DNA of 31,719 bases from Saccoglossus kowalevskii. Taxonomy: Eukaryota > Hemichordata > Enteropneusta > Harrimaniidae. The stretch's first letter is position 1. Every line of letters begins with the position of its first letter. Shown here one piece after another: positions 9,845 to 20,956 of this stretch. The stretch spans positions 33,137 through 64,855 of the forward strand of contig NW_003146296.1 of assembly GCF_000003605.2 (NCBI RefSeq). Direction: 5' to 3'. A model generated the notes under the pieces. That model was not told the DNA's origin. It did no database searches and was given only the letters and a program-made list of their open reading frames with translations. Made by a program: the position numbers and the translations under genes.

Positions 9845-10247
9845 TTAGACCTGCAACATAATAATATTACATTGACTACTCGTATAATCAATACGCAGTG
9901 CTAGCATTCTTTTTTGTATTATTTCTGTCGACGACAAATAACGCCAATCTACGATATTCGGCATAAATTTTCCTTCTTTGGGACATAAATATGACCAAAA
10001 CGGCGCAGATCGCCATTGTGGTACAATTAGTGTTCCCCTTGCCCTGTCCGTTGCCAATTTACGTTACGTTGCTGGTACTATTGTAGGTGGGGCACAAGCC
10101 AGTTGTTTTACCCTGACCAGTTTTGACAAAATGCATCAATGTCCCCGGTCTCTGGACACCAAAATTTTGAATTGAAACGGGCACACTGACTATAATAGTG
10201 CGTAGCAAATCTGTCGACCGTATGTGGTCCCCAAAGAGCATTTAATA
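9845..10247 (-). pseudogene. C-terminal RT/RNase H polyprotein remnant of DIRS-order element
   Basis: The minus strand from about 10247 reads D-I-L-N-A-L-W-G-P-H-T-V-D-R-F-A, then R-F-N-S-K-F-W-C-P-E-T-G-D-I-D-A-F, then C-Q-N-W-S-G before a TAA (10110-10108). In another frame it resumes with G-T-L-I-V-P-Q-W-R-S-A-P-F-W (about 10040-9990). These blocks are the hallmark segments at the end of the RNase H region in DIRS-type polyproteins, just before the recombinase. The upstream reverse transcriptase palm and the RNase H catalytic residues are missing. Confidence 0.82.
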
Positions 10248-10294
10248 TATCATACACCTTCACATTTATCTACTAATCAGCTTTCTCATTTACA

Positions 10295-10498
10295 TTAATT
10301 AGTCATCATTGTAACTTGCGGTGTAACAAGTTGATCCAGGTCTTTCAATAACTGGCCGGAAATCTGTTTCACAGAATCAGCTATTTTCTTGTTAATCTGT
10401 TCTTCTGGCATAGCGATTATAGTAGTAGTAGCTGGTGTTTTCCTGGCGGTGGCAGTAGACCCTGCCGGACTATTTGCAGTTTGCTTATGCGACTCCAT
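10295..10498 (-). pseudogene. Gag-like N-terminal fragment of the retrotransposon
   Basis: A 67-codon frame starts at ATG 10498-10496 right after repeat A1. It is hydrophilic, rich in T and A at first (S-T-A-T-A-R-K-T-P-A), then K-I-A-D-S-V-K-Q-I-S-G-Q-L-L-K-D-L-D, a short amphipathic helix. Position and composition suit the first ORF of a YR retrotransposon. It stops only 50-60 bp before the RNase H remnant, so a large internal deletion joins the two. Confidence 0.5.
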
Positions 10499-10515
10499 GG
10501 AGAATTATGAAGACG

Positions 10516-10702
10516 AAGTGAACTTTTAAATATTTGATGTAATTGAACTTGAACGTCTGTGAGCTACTGAGTTGCTGACTAGACAGACTGACTAACTTCC
10601 TACTGCTTCCCGCTATTCCCTATCTGATTGCCCCACCCATCTCATCAATTACTGTCACCGTAACATTGAAGACAGTATTTTCCCTCGGTTCGAAAAGATA
10701 TT
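10516..10702 (-). repeat. Split direct repeat A1
   Basis: Left-end copy in the element's direction. It matches 8517-8716 with few differences over about 170 bp, then less well through GGTTCGAAAAGATAT at 10687-10701. Confidence 0.85.
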
Positions 10703-10809
10703 TCTGAACTAGGATTTGACGCGCATAAACAGAGAACGTCGTGAATACTCAATTTAAAGGCTTTCAAAATTGCACAGCAGATAATTTAAAAAAACTCTGA
10801 CAGATGCTA

Positions 10810-10876
10810 CTTTCAGGGAACCTTGGTTGATGTTCGTAGGTGCTTGTGTTCGACCGGGCCTGGTTGACATCAGGGC
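10810..10876. repeat. Dispersed repeat copy 1
   Basis: About 66 bp related to 12116-12182. The most conserved part contains GTTCGACCGGGCC followed by T/AGGTTGAC. It resembles the internal promoter B box of tRNA-derived SINEs in one short stretch, but no A box or full SINE body was recognised. Confidence 0.5.
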
Positions 10877-11142
10877 CGAATTACATTGCCATTTGATAGA
10901 GAGATATAAATATAGCGAAAATGCACTATGTGTCAGTACACGCACTTGCAATTTGCAATTTGAAAGTTAGGAAAAAACAACAGTGACATTGGATGTCTGG
11001 GACTGTTGCCTGACACAAAATTATTTTAAAAATAAAGAATGTTGAATCATAAGAAATTGAGCAGATTTTAAAACAAGCTAAATTCTGAGATATTCTAGAG
11101 CTTCTACCCTCATATACTTATACACGCTGATAGTCACATTGT

Positions 11143-11290
11143 TCTTACCACGGTCTTGTACAGTCTACATTAGAGTATTGTTGTGTTGTTTGGGGAAAAT
11201 ACCAACCACAAAATATGTGTTCTCCAGAAGAAAGCGCTTACCTTTCAACTTTTCTTTTGTTGAACTGTTTTCCTAAACTCTACGACTTCA
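11143..11290 (+). pseudogene. LINE reverse transcriptase C-terminal relic
   Basis: Plus-strand translation gives S-Y-H-G-L-V-Q-S-T-L-E-Y-C-C-V-V-W-G-K-Y, then after a frame change C-V-L-Q-K-K-A-L. This is the conserved end of the reverse transcriptase thumb in non-LTR retrotransposons (Y-H/N-S-L-V-x-x-x-L-x-Y-C-x-x-V-W-G followed by L-Q-K-K/R-A). Frames are broken further on by stops. The clade (Jockey/CR1-like versus other) cannot be decided from this much. Confidence 0.65.
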
Positions 11291-11643
11291 CTTCCGATTC
11301 TCTCATTTGTGTTTAAATGGTGATGTACCTGCGTATCCTCGGGGGCGGAGCTACGTCACAAGACGTTCCACGTTGCTAAGACGCGCACCACTGTACAGCA
11401 TTTATATGGGTTCTGTGCGCGTTGCTGTGGAACGCCGGTAGAGCCGGTGAAAATTCGAGAAAAAACAACAACTCAACTTTCAAATAATCCTGAACCAAAC
11501 CAAACCAAAACCAAATTTATATATGTTACACACGCAGGGCTAATCTTGTTACACTGTTCGGGGAAGTCTCAACAACCATCCCAAAGTACCGTTTTCTGTG
11601 AGTTTGTGGCCTTTGTTTTCACCGCGAGGGTTGTCAGGCGGTG

Positions 11644-11690
11644 AAAATGCCCGGATGTCCGCCCCATAAAATGCCCGGATGTCCTCCCAC
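11644..11690. repeat. 24-bp direct tandem repeat, two copies
   Basis: AAAATGCCCGGATGTCC followed by G/TCC-CCCA is repeated at 11644-11667 and 11668-11690, with a single difference in the conserved part. No function is apparent. Confidence 0.75.
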
Positions 11691-12115
11691 GAGAATATCT
11701 TCAATTCTTTCATTACTAAAGATGATGTGCATACGTCTATTACACGATCAGCAAGTCGGCAAGATTGTTATATCTTCAGCGCCAATAAAATAAATAAATG
11801 AATTAATTATTTCAAAACAACATGGACGCTGTGAACGGCCTTCTGTTCGCCGATTTACGTCTTAGAAGTTGGTATTCCTAAATTTGGAAACAACTAATAT
11901 CGGTTCTTTTGTGATGTGAAAGGTGCTGTTTCTATCTTGCAGTGTTCTGTTTCGCCATCTAGAGGTCATATCGAGTTAACTTTTGTTTTCATGGTAGATC
12001 ATAGTTCAAATTCTAGCTGGACCAACAAGTTAAACCCCAATCTTGAATTAGTGTGTTACTAACTCAATGCGAATGCCAAATCCTGTGGGCGATATTCAGT
12101 CACTAAAAAATGTGA

Positions 12116-12182
12116 CTTTGTGGGAGCACTGGTCAAGGTTCGCAGATGCTTGAGTTCGACCGGGCCAGGTTGACGCCGGGAT
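12116..12182. repeat. Dispersed repeat copy 2
   Basis: Relative of 10810-10876 in the same orientation, sharing GTTCGACCGGGCC and GGTTGAC and roughly three quarters of bases across 66 bp by eye. The sequences diverge on both sides. Confidence 0.5.
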
Positions 12183-13700
12183 AGATGGCAAAAAATGATT
12201 CAATATATGACAGCCTTTGACCATGCAATCAGCATGAAACAAACCAGAAGGAACAACCGTTGCCATGGCACCAACATAGTGTTCAATATATAGAGAGAGA
12301 AGGAAGCAGAGATACGAAACCGTGCGAGCGGGCAACGTCTCCTGATATGAATATGATGTTCGTATTGTGTATGAAACAAGTCATTTAACCCGATCGTATG
12401 TCATTATTAAAAAATATGAAAAAAAAATACCTTCCTTAATGTGAATAAATTAAGCAATGGATAATAATGGTGAATTCACTTAATTACTGAAATTGCAAAC
12501 AATGCAAAAACACAACATTGGGAAGTTCAAACAAACAAAACAAATTGAAGTTGTTTCCATGGGAACAATGCATTTGTGATTTCCCCCAATACCACTAAGC
12601 TCTATACTGGCGGCCATTTTGAATTGAAATATGTCCAGATTACATACTGAGCTGAACAAATTTGCGTACTCCAAGTTTACTTTCTTAGAAATCGCACTAG
12701 CCAAAGAGTTTTTCACGCCCAAATTCAATGTGAAAAGGTAACATATGTTTTGAGTGTTAGAGACTAAAGTGTTCGTGTTTGCAAATAACATTTTTCGCGG
12801 TCAAAGTCGACCTTCTATGAAAACCTGAGCGTACGAAACATCATTCTCATCGCTAGGGGATTTTGCGCAAATAAGAGTTGCTGAATTGGTCGAGTTACAA
12901 AAACATCGAATTACAAAAATGACCACGCCCATATAACTCGTTGTTTAATTAATAGTTAACCAAATTTTGGGTTACTCGCTACAATGACTGTTTTTGTTGT
13001 TCAACGTCGACATTATTAATAACTCGTACTTTAATTAATTAACGGGCAGCGAAGATTGTTTTGTTGTTTAACGTTCAGATTTAGTATTTCGAATTCTATT
13101 CGACAGCTAAATGAACACTGCCAGTGAGTTAAGAGCCAAGTGACTATAGCCTTAAGTTGAAATGAACAAGCGTGCCGCATGGTCCAAAGTGAATTACGGT
13201 ATCAGTGTACGGGATGCTGTACATGTGTGTTGTATTTGCCAGCGGTGCACCGACTTTGTACCTGGGTCTCTATTGCTATGTGTGCCATTAACGGGGACAA
13301 TGAGATGTTTATCTTTATCTCAGCAGTTCAGTGTAATAACCACTAAGTATTCTCATACTATGTAATACAAATTCCGGTAATCTGATTGGTTGCTGATTGG
13401 TTGCAAGTATGTCGAATGGGTACAAACAATAAATAAAATTATGGCGGTGCCTGGGCTGATCGTATGGGATATCGATATAAAAATACAATAAAGTTACGTA
13501 TACGCAACATTTGAAACTTGAAAACAATTGAACGGAAATATTCAACAATCGAGGAATATAATATGTGTGTAGTAGAGTGTGGAGCTATCGGATGCGCAAC
13601 ACTGTGGGGGTAAAGTGGAAATTACGTGTTATTCAATGCGATAACAACCCGGGTTGTGAGGCAGCGGATTGATCGCGAGATCGTTAAAATTAAAATCTAA
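12183..13700. other. No gene recognised
   Basis: Contains a loosely repeated pair of about 85-bp units near 12930-13080 (ATAACTCGT-TTTAATTAAT and TGTTTTTGTTGTTCAACGT in each). Short open frames on both strands have no protein-like features I recognise. Confidence 0.4.
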
Positions 13701-13719
13701 AATCAAGTATGTACATGCA

Positions 13720-14115
13720 AGTTATATTAGATCACCCAATGCATATTCAAGTAATTCTTCCTATTGTAGTCTGCAAATCCACTAAATCTGACCTTTTAGT
13801 AAATTTGGTTGAAATCAAGGTAGTGGGTTTTCAAATTAGGCTGAAATGAGAAAATTTATATTCAAATTAGCTACTTAATATGCATGAACATGGTCTTAAC
13901 ACTAATTATGTCTGCGCATCACTATAAGTTACCGATATGTCAAATTTGATCAAAATCAACTCAGAGTTTTTTTGGGGGGGATTTGCGTTACACAGTCTAA
14001 AAATGAGAAAAATGTATACGTTAATTAGCTAAAGTCTGCGCTTTACAACACCTATGTACCAACTTTTATCAAAATCCGTTCAGATGTTGTTGAGGTACTA
14101 CACAAATGGCACAAA
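13720..14115. repeat. Diverged tandem repeat, about 125-140 bp units
   Basis: At least two units share AAATGAGAAAA, a TTAATTAGCTA or TCAAATTAGCTA block, GTCTGCGC, a TATGT/CAA segment and ATCAAAATC-TCAGA. The layout resembles the 190-770 array but the unit differs. There is no coding potential. Confidence 0.55.
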
Positions 14116-16910
14116 CACATCGAAAGCATTATCTGTGTCGCACACGGGAGCCCGAGGCAACCAAGTCTTTATGATCAATGACAATTCTAAAAATAGTCGA
14201 ACAAAGCTTGATTGATCTATTTCACGTTGGTCACACTCGTTTACGTTGATGGGTCGCCGTGACGGACAGATGATTTCAAAAGCTGTTTAGTCGTTCTCAC
14301 AGAAAACGACCAGCTTAGGTGATTATGAGCAATTTTTTGAGAAACGGTTATCTTTGATTTTTACAGAAAGTGAATTTAATTGAGTGTTTGTCTCACGTTA
14401 ACATAGATCTTTCGAATGATATCGCCGATTATTTGCCCGAGACGAAGTTGTAAAACGAGAGTTATGGCGAGTCATCGATCGATACACGAATTGAGACTGC
14501 CCACAACGTCGTAATTTTGTCAGTAACACCTTGCATTATAGATAGAGGGCTCCAACATAAAACTGAAACTTACATGTCGTTGAGAAAGATTTGTATATTT
14601 CTGTGTCCTGTGGCATTTTGGTCCCAGTGGCTTCGTAGTCGTTTGAGCATGATTTCTTAAATTTGTTATAAATATAAAAATGTGTTCTTATTTTAATTAC
14701 AAGGAAGATAGTAACCTTAACCCCATTTCCCCAAAAATGTGTGTACCTCTCTCTTTCTTCCTTTATGCAATTTCACATTTGTTTGTAATATATATTTACA
14801 TTTGACCTGTTAAACAGTTGACATGCACACACCCTAGACCGATACGCTCTCACACTTACCCGTAGTTACGATACCACACGCATAATTTATGACAAATTGT
14901 ATGTACCTCATTCTTTGCAGTATAAAATATAAGGTCACGTGTTCGGTAACTAAGCAATGATTGAACGCCTAGGTTCACGTTGATTAATATTGTTTATTTT
15001 GTATTGTTCGCCAAGATTCAGTCCCACAACCTTTGAACTCCAAAGTCGACATAGAACTGGACAATGTTTACTAAGATTTTTTTTACCAAAAAGTTTATCA
15101 CGATCTGTAGCTAAAATTAAATTATGCCTACTTAGTCCAAAATTATCAGAAATATTTCAGAGAAATAGACACATACCTGCAAAATATTACGCCAATATTT
15201 TGTCGGTGAAACTGGTGGCGCTCACGGGTAAATAGTCTAACTGCCAGAATGTCTTTGTCACGTGTTTCACAAAGTGACTTGTTCAGGCACGCCGGGAAGA
15301 ACAGTACTTTTTTTCAAAAATTAAACATATTATACCACTCAATGTAATGTAAATAATTGTAACATTAATTTTGCAGATAATATCAATGAACATAGAACCA
15401 AAGACTATATCTTCTCTATAGTCTTTGATAGAACGTTGGAAGTGAAATATCACTACTAAATAAATTCACAATTTCCCTTTATCCGATGGGAAACACCGAC
15501 CGCCCAATCACTTTGTGATTCCAGTCTTTGAAATGTTTGCTTAATGTTTTGATTTATCGTTAGTTTTCTCTGTCAAATCAACGATTTATAACACATTAAA
15601 TTTATAGACAGTGATAAGATAAAATTATCTCGATTACAGGCTCGACTTACAGTGTTGTCGCGCCCTCCGGTCGATTGACACTCGGCGACTGCCACCGTGA
15701 CAGACGACGGATATATAACAGTCACAAACATATATTAGTAAACGTTGAGTTGACGAGAGGTGTACTCGTCCTCTTCTCATGAAAAAAAATCTTCATACCC
15801 TACCATTACATGTAGATTTATGATAAAGTATTTTACGTTACAAGTTATTGCGTCATTTCGTGCGTGACCTTTCGCTTGAAACTATGTTTGCCCGTAAACA
15901 GTGAAGCCATTTATTTTACTAAGTAATCAATTCATATAGACGAATCCCAAATTATAATAGTATGCATAGACCTTACCCGTAATGCTAACGCATTTTATTT
16001 ATTTTCTAATGCAATTTTAAATATAGTACAATGAAATAAATTGCAAATTATTATTGTTGTAAAGATTAAACTGCATAGTAAATTGTAATTTGAATAAACT
16101 GAAAATAAATGTAATGTCTCTGAAGTAATGGCTTCGCGTATCATGGTGGACGTACTAGTAATTTACGACCGACAACCGTTGTATGAGTACGGAAGGTGTG
16201 GTGTGATATGCCGTGATGTTTTCATGGCGAAGGAAGTAGCTCAATAATACGATTCGAATTAATAAGAACAGTGTGGAATTCCCCCATCAGTGTTCTCTTG
16301 GGCGTACACGCTTAACACCGTGTATTTTCGCCCAAAGTTATGTTGTGGTCTCGGGGATCAAAATTGCTTGTGCCAGTAAATCATCTTTCCCTTTGCGCAG
16401 GTTCGGTGTCTGTCTAATTGTTAAGTGCATGTCGGTGATTGAGAACCCTCCGCGTTTTTCGCATACCTATCTATCAAGATATCGAGGTCTACTCTATTTT
16501 TAGAACATTTTATCGGGTTCATTTTAACACACGGGGTCCGTGTTTCCATCGCTTGGCGGATCGCGTATGTGTTATAACGTCCCAAGAGCTTCAAGTGTAT
16601 GCGAAGTGACTGTAGTATTTGAATATGATTAACGACACGGTGGCGACATTGGTTAATCATTAATTTAGAATAAACTTATTTGGCCAGCCAGCCAGACATC
16701 ATATATTCAGAGTGTCGATTGAACATTGTCATTTTATAGCACACGATATTTTACCTGGCCTCTACTCTGCTAAAGGGATTAGGTCACAGTGATATTGGTA
16801 GGTGGGCTAATCATTGCTACAAACCAGAATGAGGCGACATTGTTGTTATGAGACCGACCATAAAACAACGCAATTTAACGATTACAAAACCTCTTGTTTT
16901 AATCAGTGTC
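14116..16910. other. No gene recognised
   Basis: AT-rich DNA without supported exons. A small hairpin (AAGCTG/GTCGTT against AACGACCAGCTT) lies at 14280-14314. The longest open frame (14990-15235, plus) shows no family motif. Confidence 0.4.
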
Positions 16911-17340
16911 TCAAGTATGGCAACCGAGGTGGCTCACAAAATGGCATATTATAAAACCATTTTTACAATTCTTTTTTAATAACCATTTTCGTTTTTAAGA
17001 CCCATTTTTGATTTCAAATTCCATTTTCATTTTTAAAACCCACTTTTGTTTTCAAAATCCATTTTCATTTTTCAAATCCATTTTCTTTTTTCAAATCCAT
17101 TTTCATTTTTAAAAATCTATTTTTTTAAATCCGTTTTTGTTTTTATTTTTGTTGACATTAAAATATAGGTATATACGTATTTTTCACATTGAAGCAAATT
17201 TAAATTTAGATAAAAATCGCTGTTGTTTCCCTCCCGCCCGATCGCCGCTATTAACTTTAACTGTTTTTAATTGTTTTTACTAAGATTCTCATTTCGATTC
17301 GATATTCGATTTGTGTTTTGTTGACTTGATTTACCGATAA

Positions 17341-17491
17341 TACCCTACCCGGTACCAAAACGCAGCAAAACCACGGCTATAACTTATTCTAATCAACCTT
17401 GGAGCTCTCGTTTTATCAGCTGTAACGTTTATACTCAGATTAGAACAAGTTATAGCCGTGGGTCTGCTGTGTTATCGTACCGGATAGAGTA
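17341..17491. mobile_element. Small nested foldback/MITE-like hairpin
   Basis: The arms at 17341-17394 and 17438-17491 pair over 54 bp with roughly nine mismatches. They share CCACGGCTATAACTT in the inner half and TACC/TCTA-CCGGTAC at the ends. The loop is 43 nt. This looks like a MITE inserted inside the larger foldback element. Confidence 0.65.
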
Positions 17492-17850
17492 CTGTCGATA
17501 TACAAGACAGCGCCATCGGTGTATGTACAGGCATTCGACGCCACAGCGTAAGCCGACAGATGAAGCCAAGAACCCTCTATAGATCCAACAACGCCGTGGA
17601 ATTGTAATGAATTGTTTACGCTAACCGTAGCTATTCGGACTATTAATTCTGACAGTTCGTATTCGTAGTTATTAATGTAGTGAACGATTAATCAAAAGAT
17701 ATGACGTAATCAGTATTTAGTGTGATTGGCTTTATGATTGAAGGTTACGCCCTAGAGTCTTTTTACTGTTTTGTAATTGGTTAGAGTTTTGAAAATGAAT
17801 AAAGAGAGTTTGAGTTGGTCTTGGGGAGTACACCAGAAGAGACGAAGTGT

Positions 17851-17911
17851 AGTCCTGGAGAGTCTAAGGCAGTCTAAGGGCAGTCTTGGGCGAGTCTTGG
17901 GTCAGCCTTGC
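17851..17911. repeat. 10-11 bp degenerate tandem repeat
   Basis: Five to six copies of AGTCTAAGGGC / AGTCTTGGGCG follow each other, with an AATAAATAGTCTTGGGG segment just after. Its origin is unknown; it could be part of a long terminal repeat remnant. Confidence 0.6.
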
Positions 17912-18769
17912 AATAAATAGTCTTGGGGACTTCTCCCCAGGGCAATGTGTCTTATAGAGTGCTCGATTGACCGACTAAGACAAGAGTTGAAACGTATTTT
18001 GCTGCGTGTGTCTTATTTGACTGTAAAGTTAAAGTGACTTTCCCGATCCCATACCTCAAGAGGACGCGATATAGAAACGAGATGAGATCCCCCCCCCCCC
18101 TGGCAAGTGTGGTGACCCCAGAGGAGAAGAATATGTCCCCTGATACGTGGTGGATAACCCTTGGGCACTGTGTTTAACACAAAAAAAAGACAAGTGGAGA
18201 ATCGTATGGACATGAACGGAGCTTGTGTGTGTTTTTTGTGAGTCCAGCGTGGGGAACAATCGAATCCCGGTGACCTAAGTGAAAGGTTTTCAAACATCAA
18301 AAATACCTAACACAGAATCACGGCCAAATATATAGTCTGAAGAAGAACTTACGTAAATAAGCCTTATCATGGAAACGTCACTGGTGGAAATAAAAAAAAA
18401 CTGCCAGAATCCGAGTTACAATTTCTAGTCACGTGGTATGAGGTCAGAGGGCGAGATCACAGGTCAAAAAGTGAAAATGGATTTTAAAAATGAAAATGGA
18501 ATTTGAAACCAAAAATGGATTTTAAAAATAAAAACGGATTTCAAAAACGAAAATGGATTTTGAAAATAAAAATGGAATTTGAAAACGAAAATGGATTTCA
18601 AAAATTAAAACGGAAACAAAAGTGGGTTTTAAAAATCGATTCCAGAACCGAAAATGATGTTTAAAAAAGAATTATAAAATAAAAATAAAGTTTTCAAGAT
18701 GTAAATGAATTATAAAAATGGTTTTATAAAATGCCATGTTGCAAGCCACCTCGGTTGCCGTACTCAAGG

Positions 18770-19780
18770 TTATATAGTATATATACAGAACAAAATAGTT
18801 CGGAACAATCTCACTGAAAAAAAATTGTAAATGTTTTGTATTTTTTTTTTGGAACGGATGTCACTAATGTGGCGGGAAAAGTAATCGCATATTTTATAAT
18901 AATAAGTATATTTGGGCGGTCACGTGATATCAATACCATTACGATACCGACCTTCCGTTTTCGACATTGTGAATTTCTTTGGCCACACACTGGCAAGAAC
19001 AAAAAAACAATGGATTTTGACAAGTGAGTTCAAAAATATGTTAAGACTATTTCATTAAAAATGTATTCCATGTGCATATTAATAATAATTTTTAATAATT
19101 ACTGATTTCTTCACGGAAATATTTGAGACAAAAAATAATTTAGTATATTATCGATATTTTTGTTATTTCATTTGTCTTGAATTATGACTGAAACAGCCGA
19201 GTGAAATTAGTTAGCGTGTTCCACTTATGTATGAACAATAACTTTAATAAATATGGTGTACTTAGTAAAAATATTGTTTCACCTCAATAAAAACGAATGA
19301 ATTTAACAATGTCGAAAACGGACAGTCTTTATCGAAGTATTCAGTGAATCCGCGCGAAGCGTCCATGCATGATACCGAGCGGGTTTCATGTTGGATTTCG
19401 ATTCAAAGTTGTTCTTATTTAAAAGAAATAAAATAAAATAAATGCAGCATCGTAGAATTTCCGTTTCAAAGAAAAAACTCTGGGTAATATTGGGTATATT
19501 CTAAAGCTGTACTTCCCTTATTTCAACAGTTCACATTTTGTAAACTGTAATATGATAGATATGGTTTTTGTATAGTGTTGTCCACTTAGTGGGCAATACC
19601 AGTAAATCGCGGGGTTCAGAGCGTACATAATAATACATATATTCCTCGTGCAGATAAGAACATTGCTGCCAGTGGTAGCTGTCTTCATAATATCTAACCC
19701 GGCGATGACTGGCTTCTCTGGTAGCCTGAAACATCACACATTTCACGACATGTTGCAGACTGGGAAACGATATCATTTTC
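18770..19780. other. No gene recognised downstream of FGF-like gene
   Basis: AT-rich flank beyond the FGF-like exon 3 (the gene is on the minus strand, so this is its 3' side). A minus-strand ATTAAA-type signal is possible near 19244, but no convincing poly(A) site stands out. Confidence 0.35.
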
Positions 19781-19835
19781 TTAGTTTTCTCTGCGGGGTA
19801 GAAAATACATGATACGTTTCCAGTATATTCCTTTT

Positions 19836-20030
19836 TTATTCTTTTTGGCGATTCGGACTTGTTTCCGACCATTGATTACACCCGTCCCGTCGGCTTAGAG
19901 CGATGTGCCAGGGTTTCTTCCCGTTGGCCATCCTTCGATCAGCGCTCTCGAATATTGTGTAATTTTCTCTCCCGTCCAGTTTCTCGAAGAAATTACATTC
20001 TGAGCACCTAGCGTCCGGTCCTTTTAATTT
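19836..20030 (-). CDS. FGF-like growth factor, exon 3 (C-terminal trefoil)
   Basis: Exon 3 starts after acceptor tttttttgcag (20040-20031) in phase 0 and encodes 64 residues. It carries the most diagnostic FGF block: S-E-C-N-F-F-E-K-L, then R-E-N-Y-T-I-F-E-S and K-P-W-H-I-A-L-S-R-R-D-G. Compared with the family signature (G-x-L/I-x-S/G, spacer, E/N-C-x-F-x-E, spacer, Y) the order is kept, but both spacers are longer by a few residues, so the protein is divergent. N-Y-T is a potential N-glycosylation site. In the literal frame the protein ends at TAA 19838-19836. The next frame carries R-K-Q-V-R-I-A-K-K-N-K-K-G and M-Y-F-L-P-R-R-E-N with a stop at 19783-19781, which is what an FGF C terminus usually looks like. 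See the finding on the frame break. Confidence 0.85.
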   Translation of the reverse strand, partial: KLKGPDARCSECNFFEKLDGRENYTIFESADRRMANGKKPWHIALSRRDGCNQWSETSPNRQKE

Positions 20031-20356
20031 CTGCAAAAAATACGCAGAGAAATGTATATGTAAGGCTTTGCCAATAACTCATGCCACTTTGTTTACTGAC
20101 ATCTTTTTGTGTGTTATTTTTGTTTTAAATGGTACGAGCTGTTCATAGGAAACACTTGAGTGGCACTTTTCATTATGGTGCCCGCTCACCCACCGTGACC
20201 AACAATGACGGCGAAATTTTAGAAGTAGACACCATCCAGTTGTAACGCTTTATGTTGATTGACCAAATAAGGAAAAGGTACTTTTTGCGGTGGCACACTC
20301 ATCGGAGAACAATTCTGTCAGAATACATACTCTTGTGACTCGTACAGTTAAATGGC

Positions 20357-20584
20357 GGTGGTCGTCGCGCCGCGAATATGCGACATTTGATTGATTTTCC
20401 CACAATCCAATGTACTTTTCTAATGAAATAACGAGTACGAGTTTTTGAGACGGGCACCACTCCTTCCGATCATCGTAGAAATTACTCAATTAAAGTTTGT
20501 ACTCGTTGGTCTGCACAACATTCAAAGTCGCCATCTTTGTTTATATGAGACCATGTCTCGCGCGTGCGTGGCGTGACGACCACC
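20357..20584. mobile_element. MITE copy 1 with imperfect terminal inverted repeats (FGF intron 2)
   Basis: The ends GGTGGTCGTCGCGCCGCG and, reversed, GGTGGTCGTCACGCCACG pair imperfectly. The interior is related to the MITE at 30581-30870 (CACATTTG/CGACATTTG, TTGATTTTCC-ACAAT-CAATG, ATTACT-AATTAAAG, TACTCGTTG-TCTGC-CAACA, CAAAGT). It has no coding capacity. It is about 60 bp shorter than its relative and more decayed. Confidence 0.7.
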
Positions 20585-20956
20585 GAATAACACAATATAA
20601 CAATTCTTATCAATTAACTAATAATTGATTTCAAGCTGTGATAGTAATATCATTTCGACATGCGACAGTGCGAGAAGTCAAACCACAGAGAAGATGAAGT
20701 CAAACCACAGAGAAGATGGAGGTATATTTCCATCAACGCCGACTCTCATGATGATCTGGTGAATATGATATGCGAATGAGGTAATGATAGGTGCACATGT
20801 TCTCGGATTGTAGACGATTACGTCGACCTGGATGTAGATGGTTTTTCTGCGTTCGGCGACGGACACTAACCTTAGTGACAACAACTGGCACGATCAGAAC
20901 TGCTACGCATGCGCATAACACATAACGCATAACAACCGAACATAAGATTGTCTTAC

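Larger units (their letters stand above)
8208..10702 (-). mobile_element. Degenerate DIRS-order (tyrosine recombinase) retrotransposon
   Basis: Read on the minus strand the parts are in order: repeat A1 (10702-10516), a short Gag-like start (10498-10295), the last part of the RT/RNase H polyprotein (from about 10247), a tyrosine recombinase (about 9842-8843), repeat B1 (8796-8717), repeat A2 (8716-8517) and repeat B2 (8277-8208). The split direct repeat layout A1-genes-B1-A2-B2 is characteristic of PAT- and Ngaro-type elements, unlike LTR elements or DIRS1 with its inverted ends. These elements copy through RNA and insert a circular DNA with a tyrosine recombinase instead of an integrase. The reverse transcriptase core is deleted and the remaining frames have stops, so this copy is dead. 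About 240 bp of unrelated sequence separates A2 from B2. Confidence 0.8.
16911..18768. mobile_element. Foldback-type element with long repetitive inverted ends
   Basis: The two ends are inverted copies. The left end reads AGTATGGCAACCGAGGTGGC and the right end, reversed, AGTACGGCAACCGAGGTGGC. Both continue with ATGGCAT-TTATAAAACCATTTTTA-AATTC and then a run of about 20-bp degenerate repeats (TCCATTTTCATTTTTAAAA type), eight or more per side (left to about 17150, right from about 18468). Inverted ends made of short internal repeats are the mark of foldback elements. No transposase is present and no clear target duplication was seen, so it is a non-autonomous element or an old nested insertion. 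It encloses a smaller hairpin element (17341-17491) and an 11-bp tandem array (17851-17911). Confidence 0.7.

Noticed and set aside
10837-10860. tRNA-like B box GTTCGACC (also near 12155)
   Set aside because: No matching A box, no cloverleaf and no terminator, so neither a tRNA gene nor a proven SINE. Kept only as a dispersed repeat.
14860-14925. Short minus-strand ORF with a good GTAAGTG donor
   Set aside because: Eighteen codons, not a clear signal peptide, no partner exon in phase.
17700-18130. Possible LTR remnant (AATAAA-like signals, later TGGTGACCCC resembling sequence next to primer-binding sites)
   Set aside because: No second LTR, no polypurine tract and no retroviral-type coding sequence nearby.
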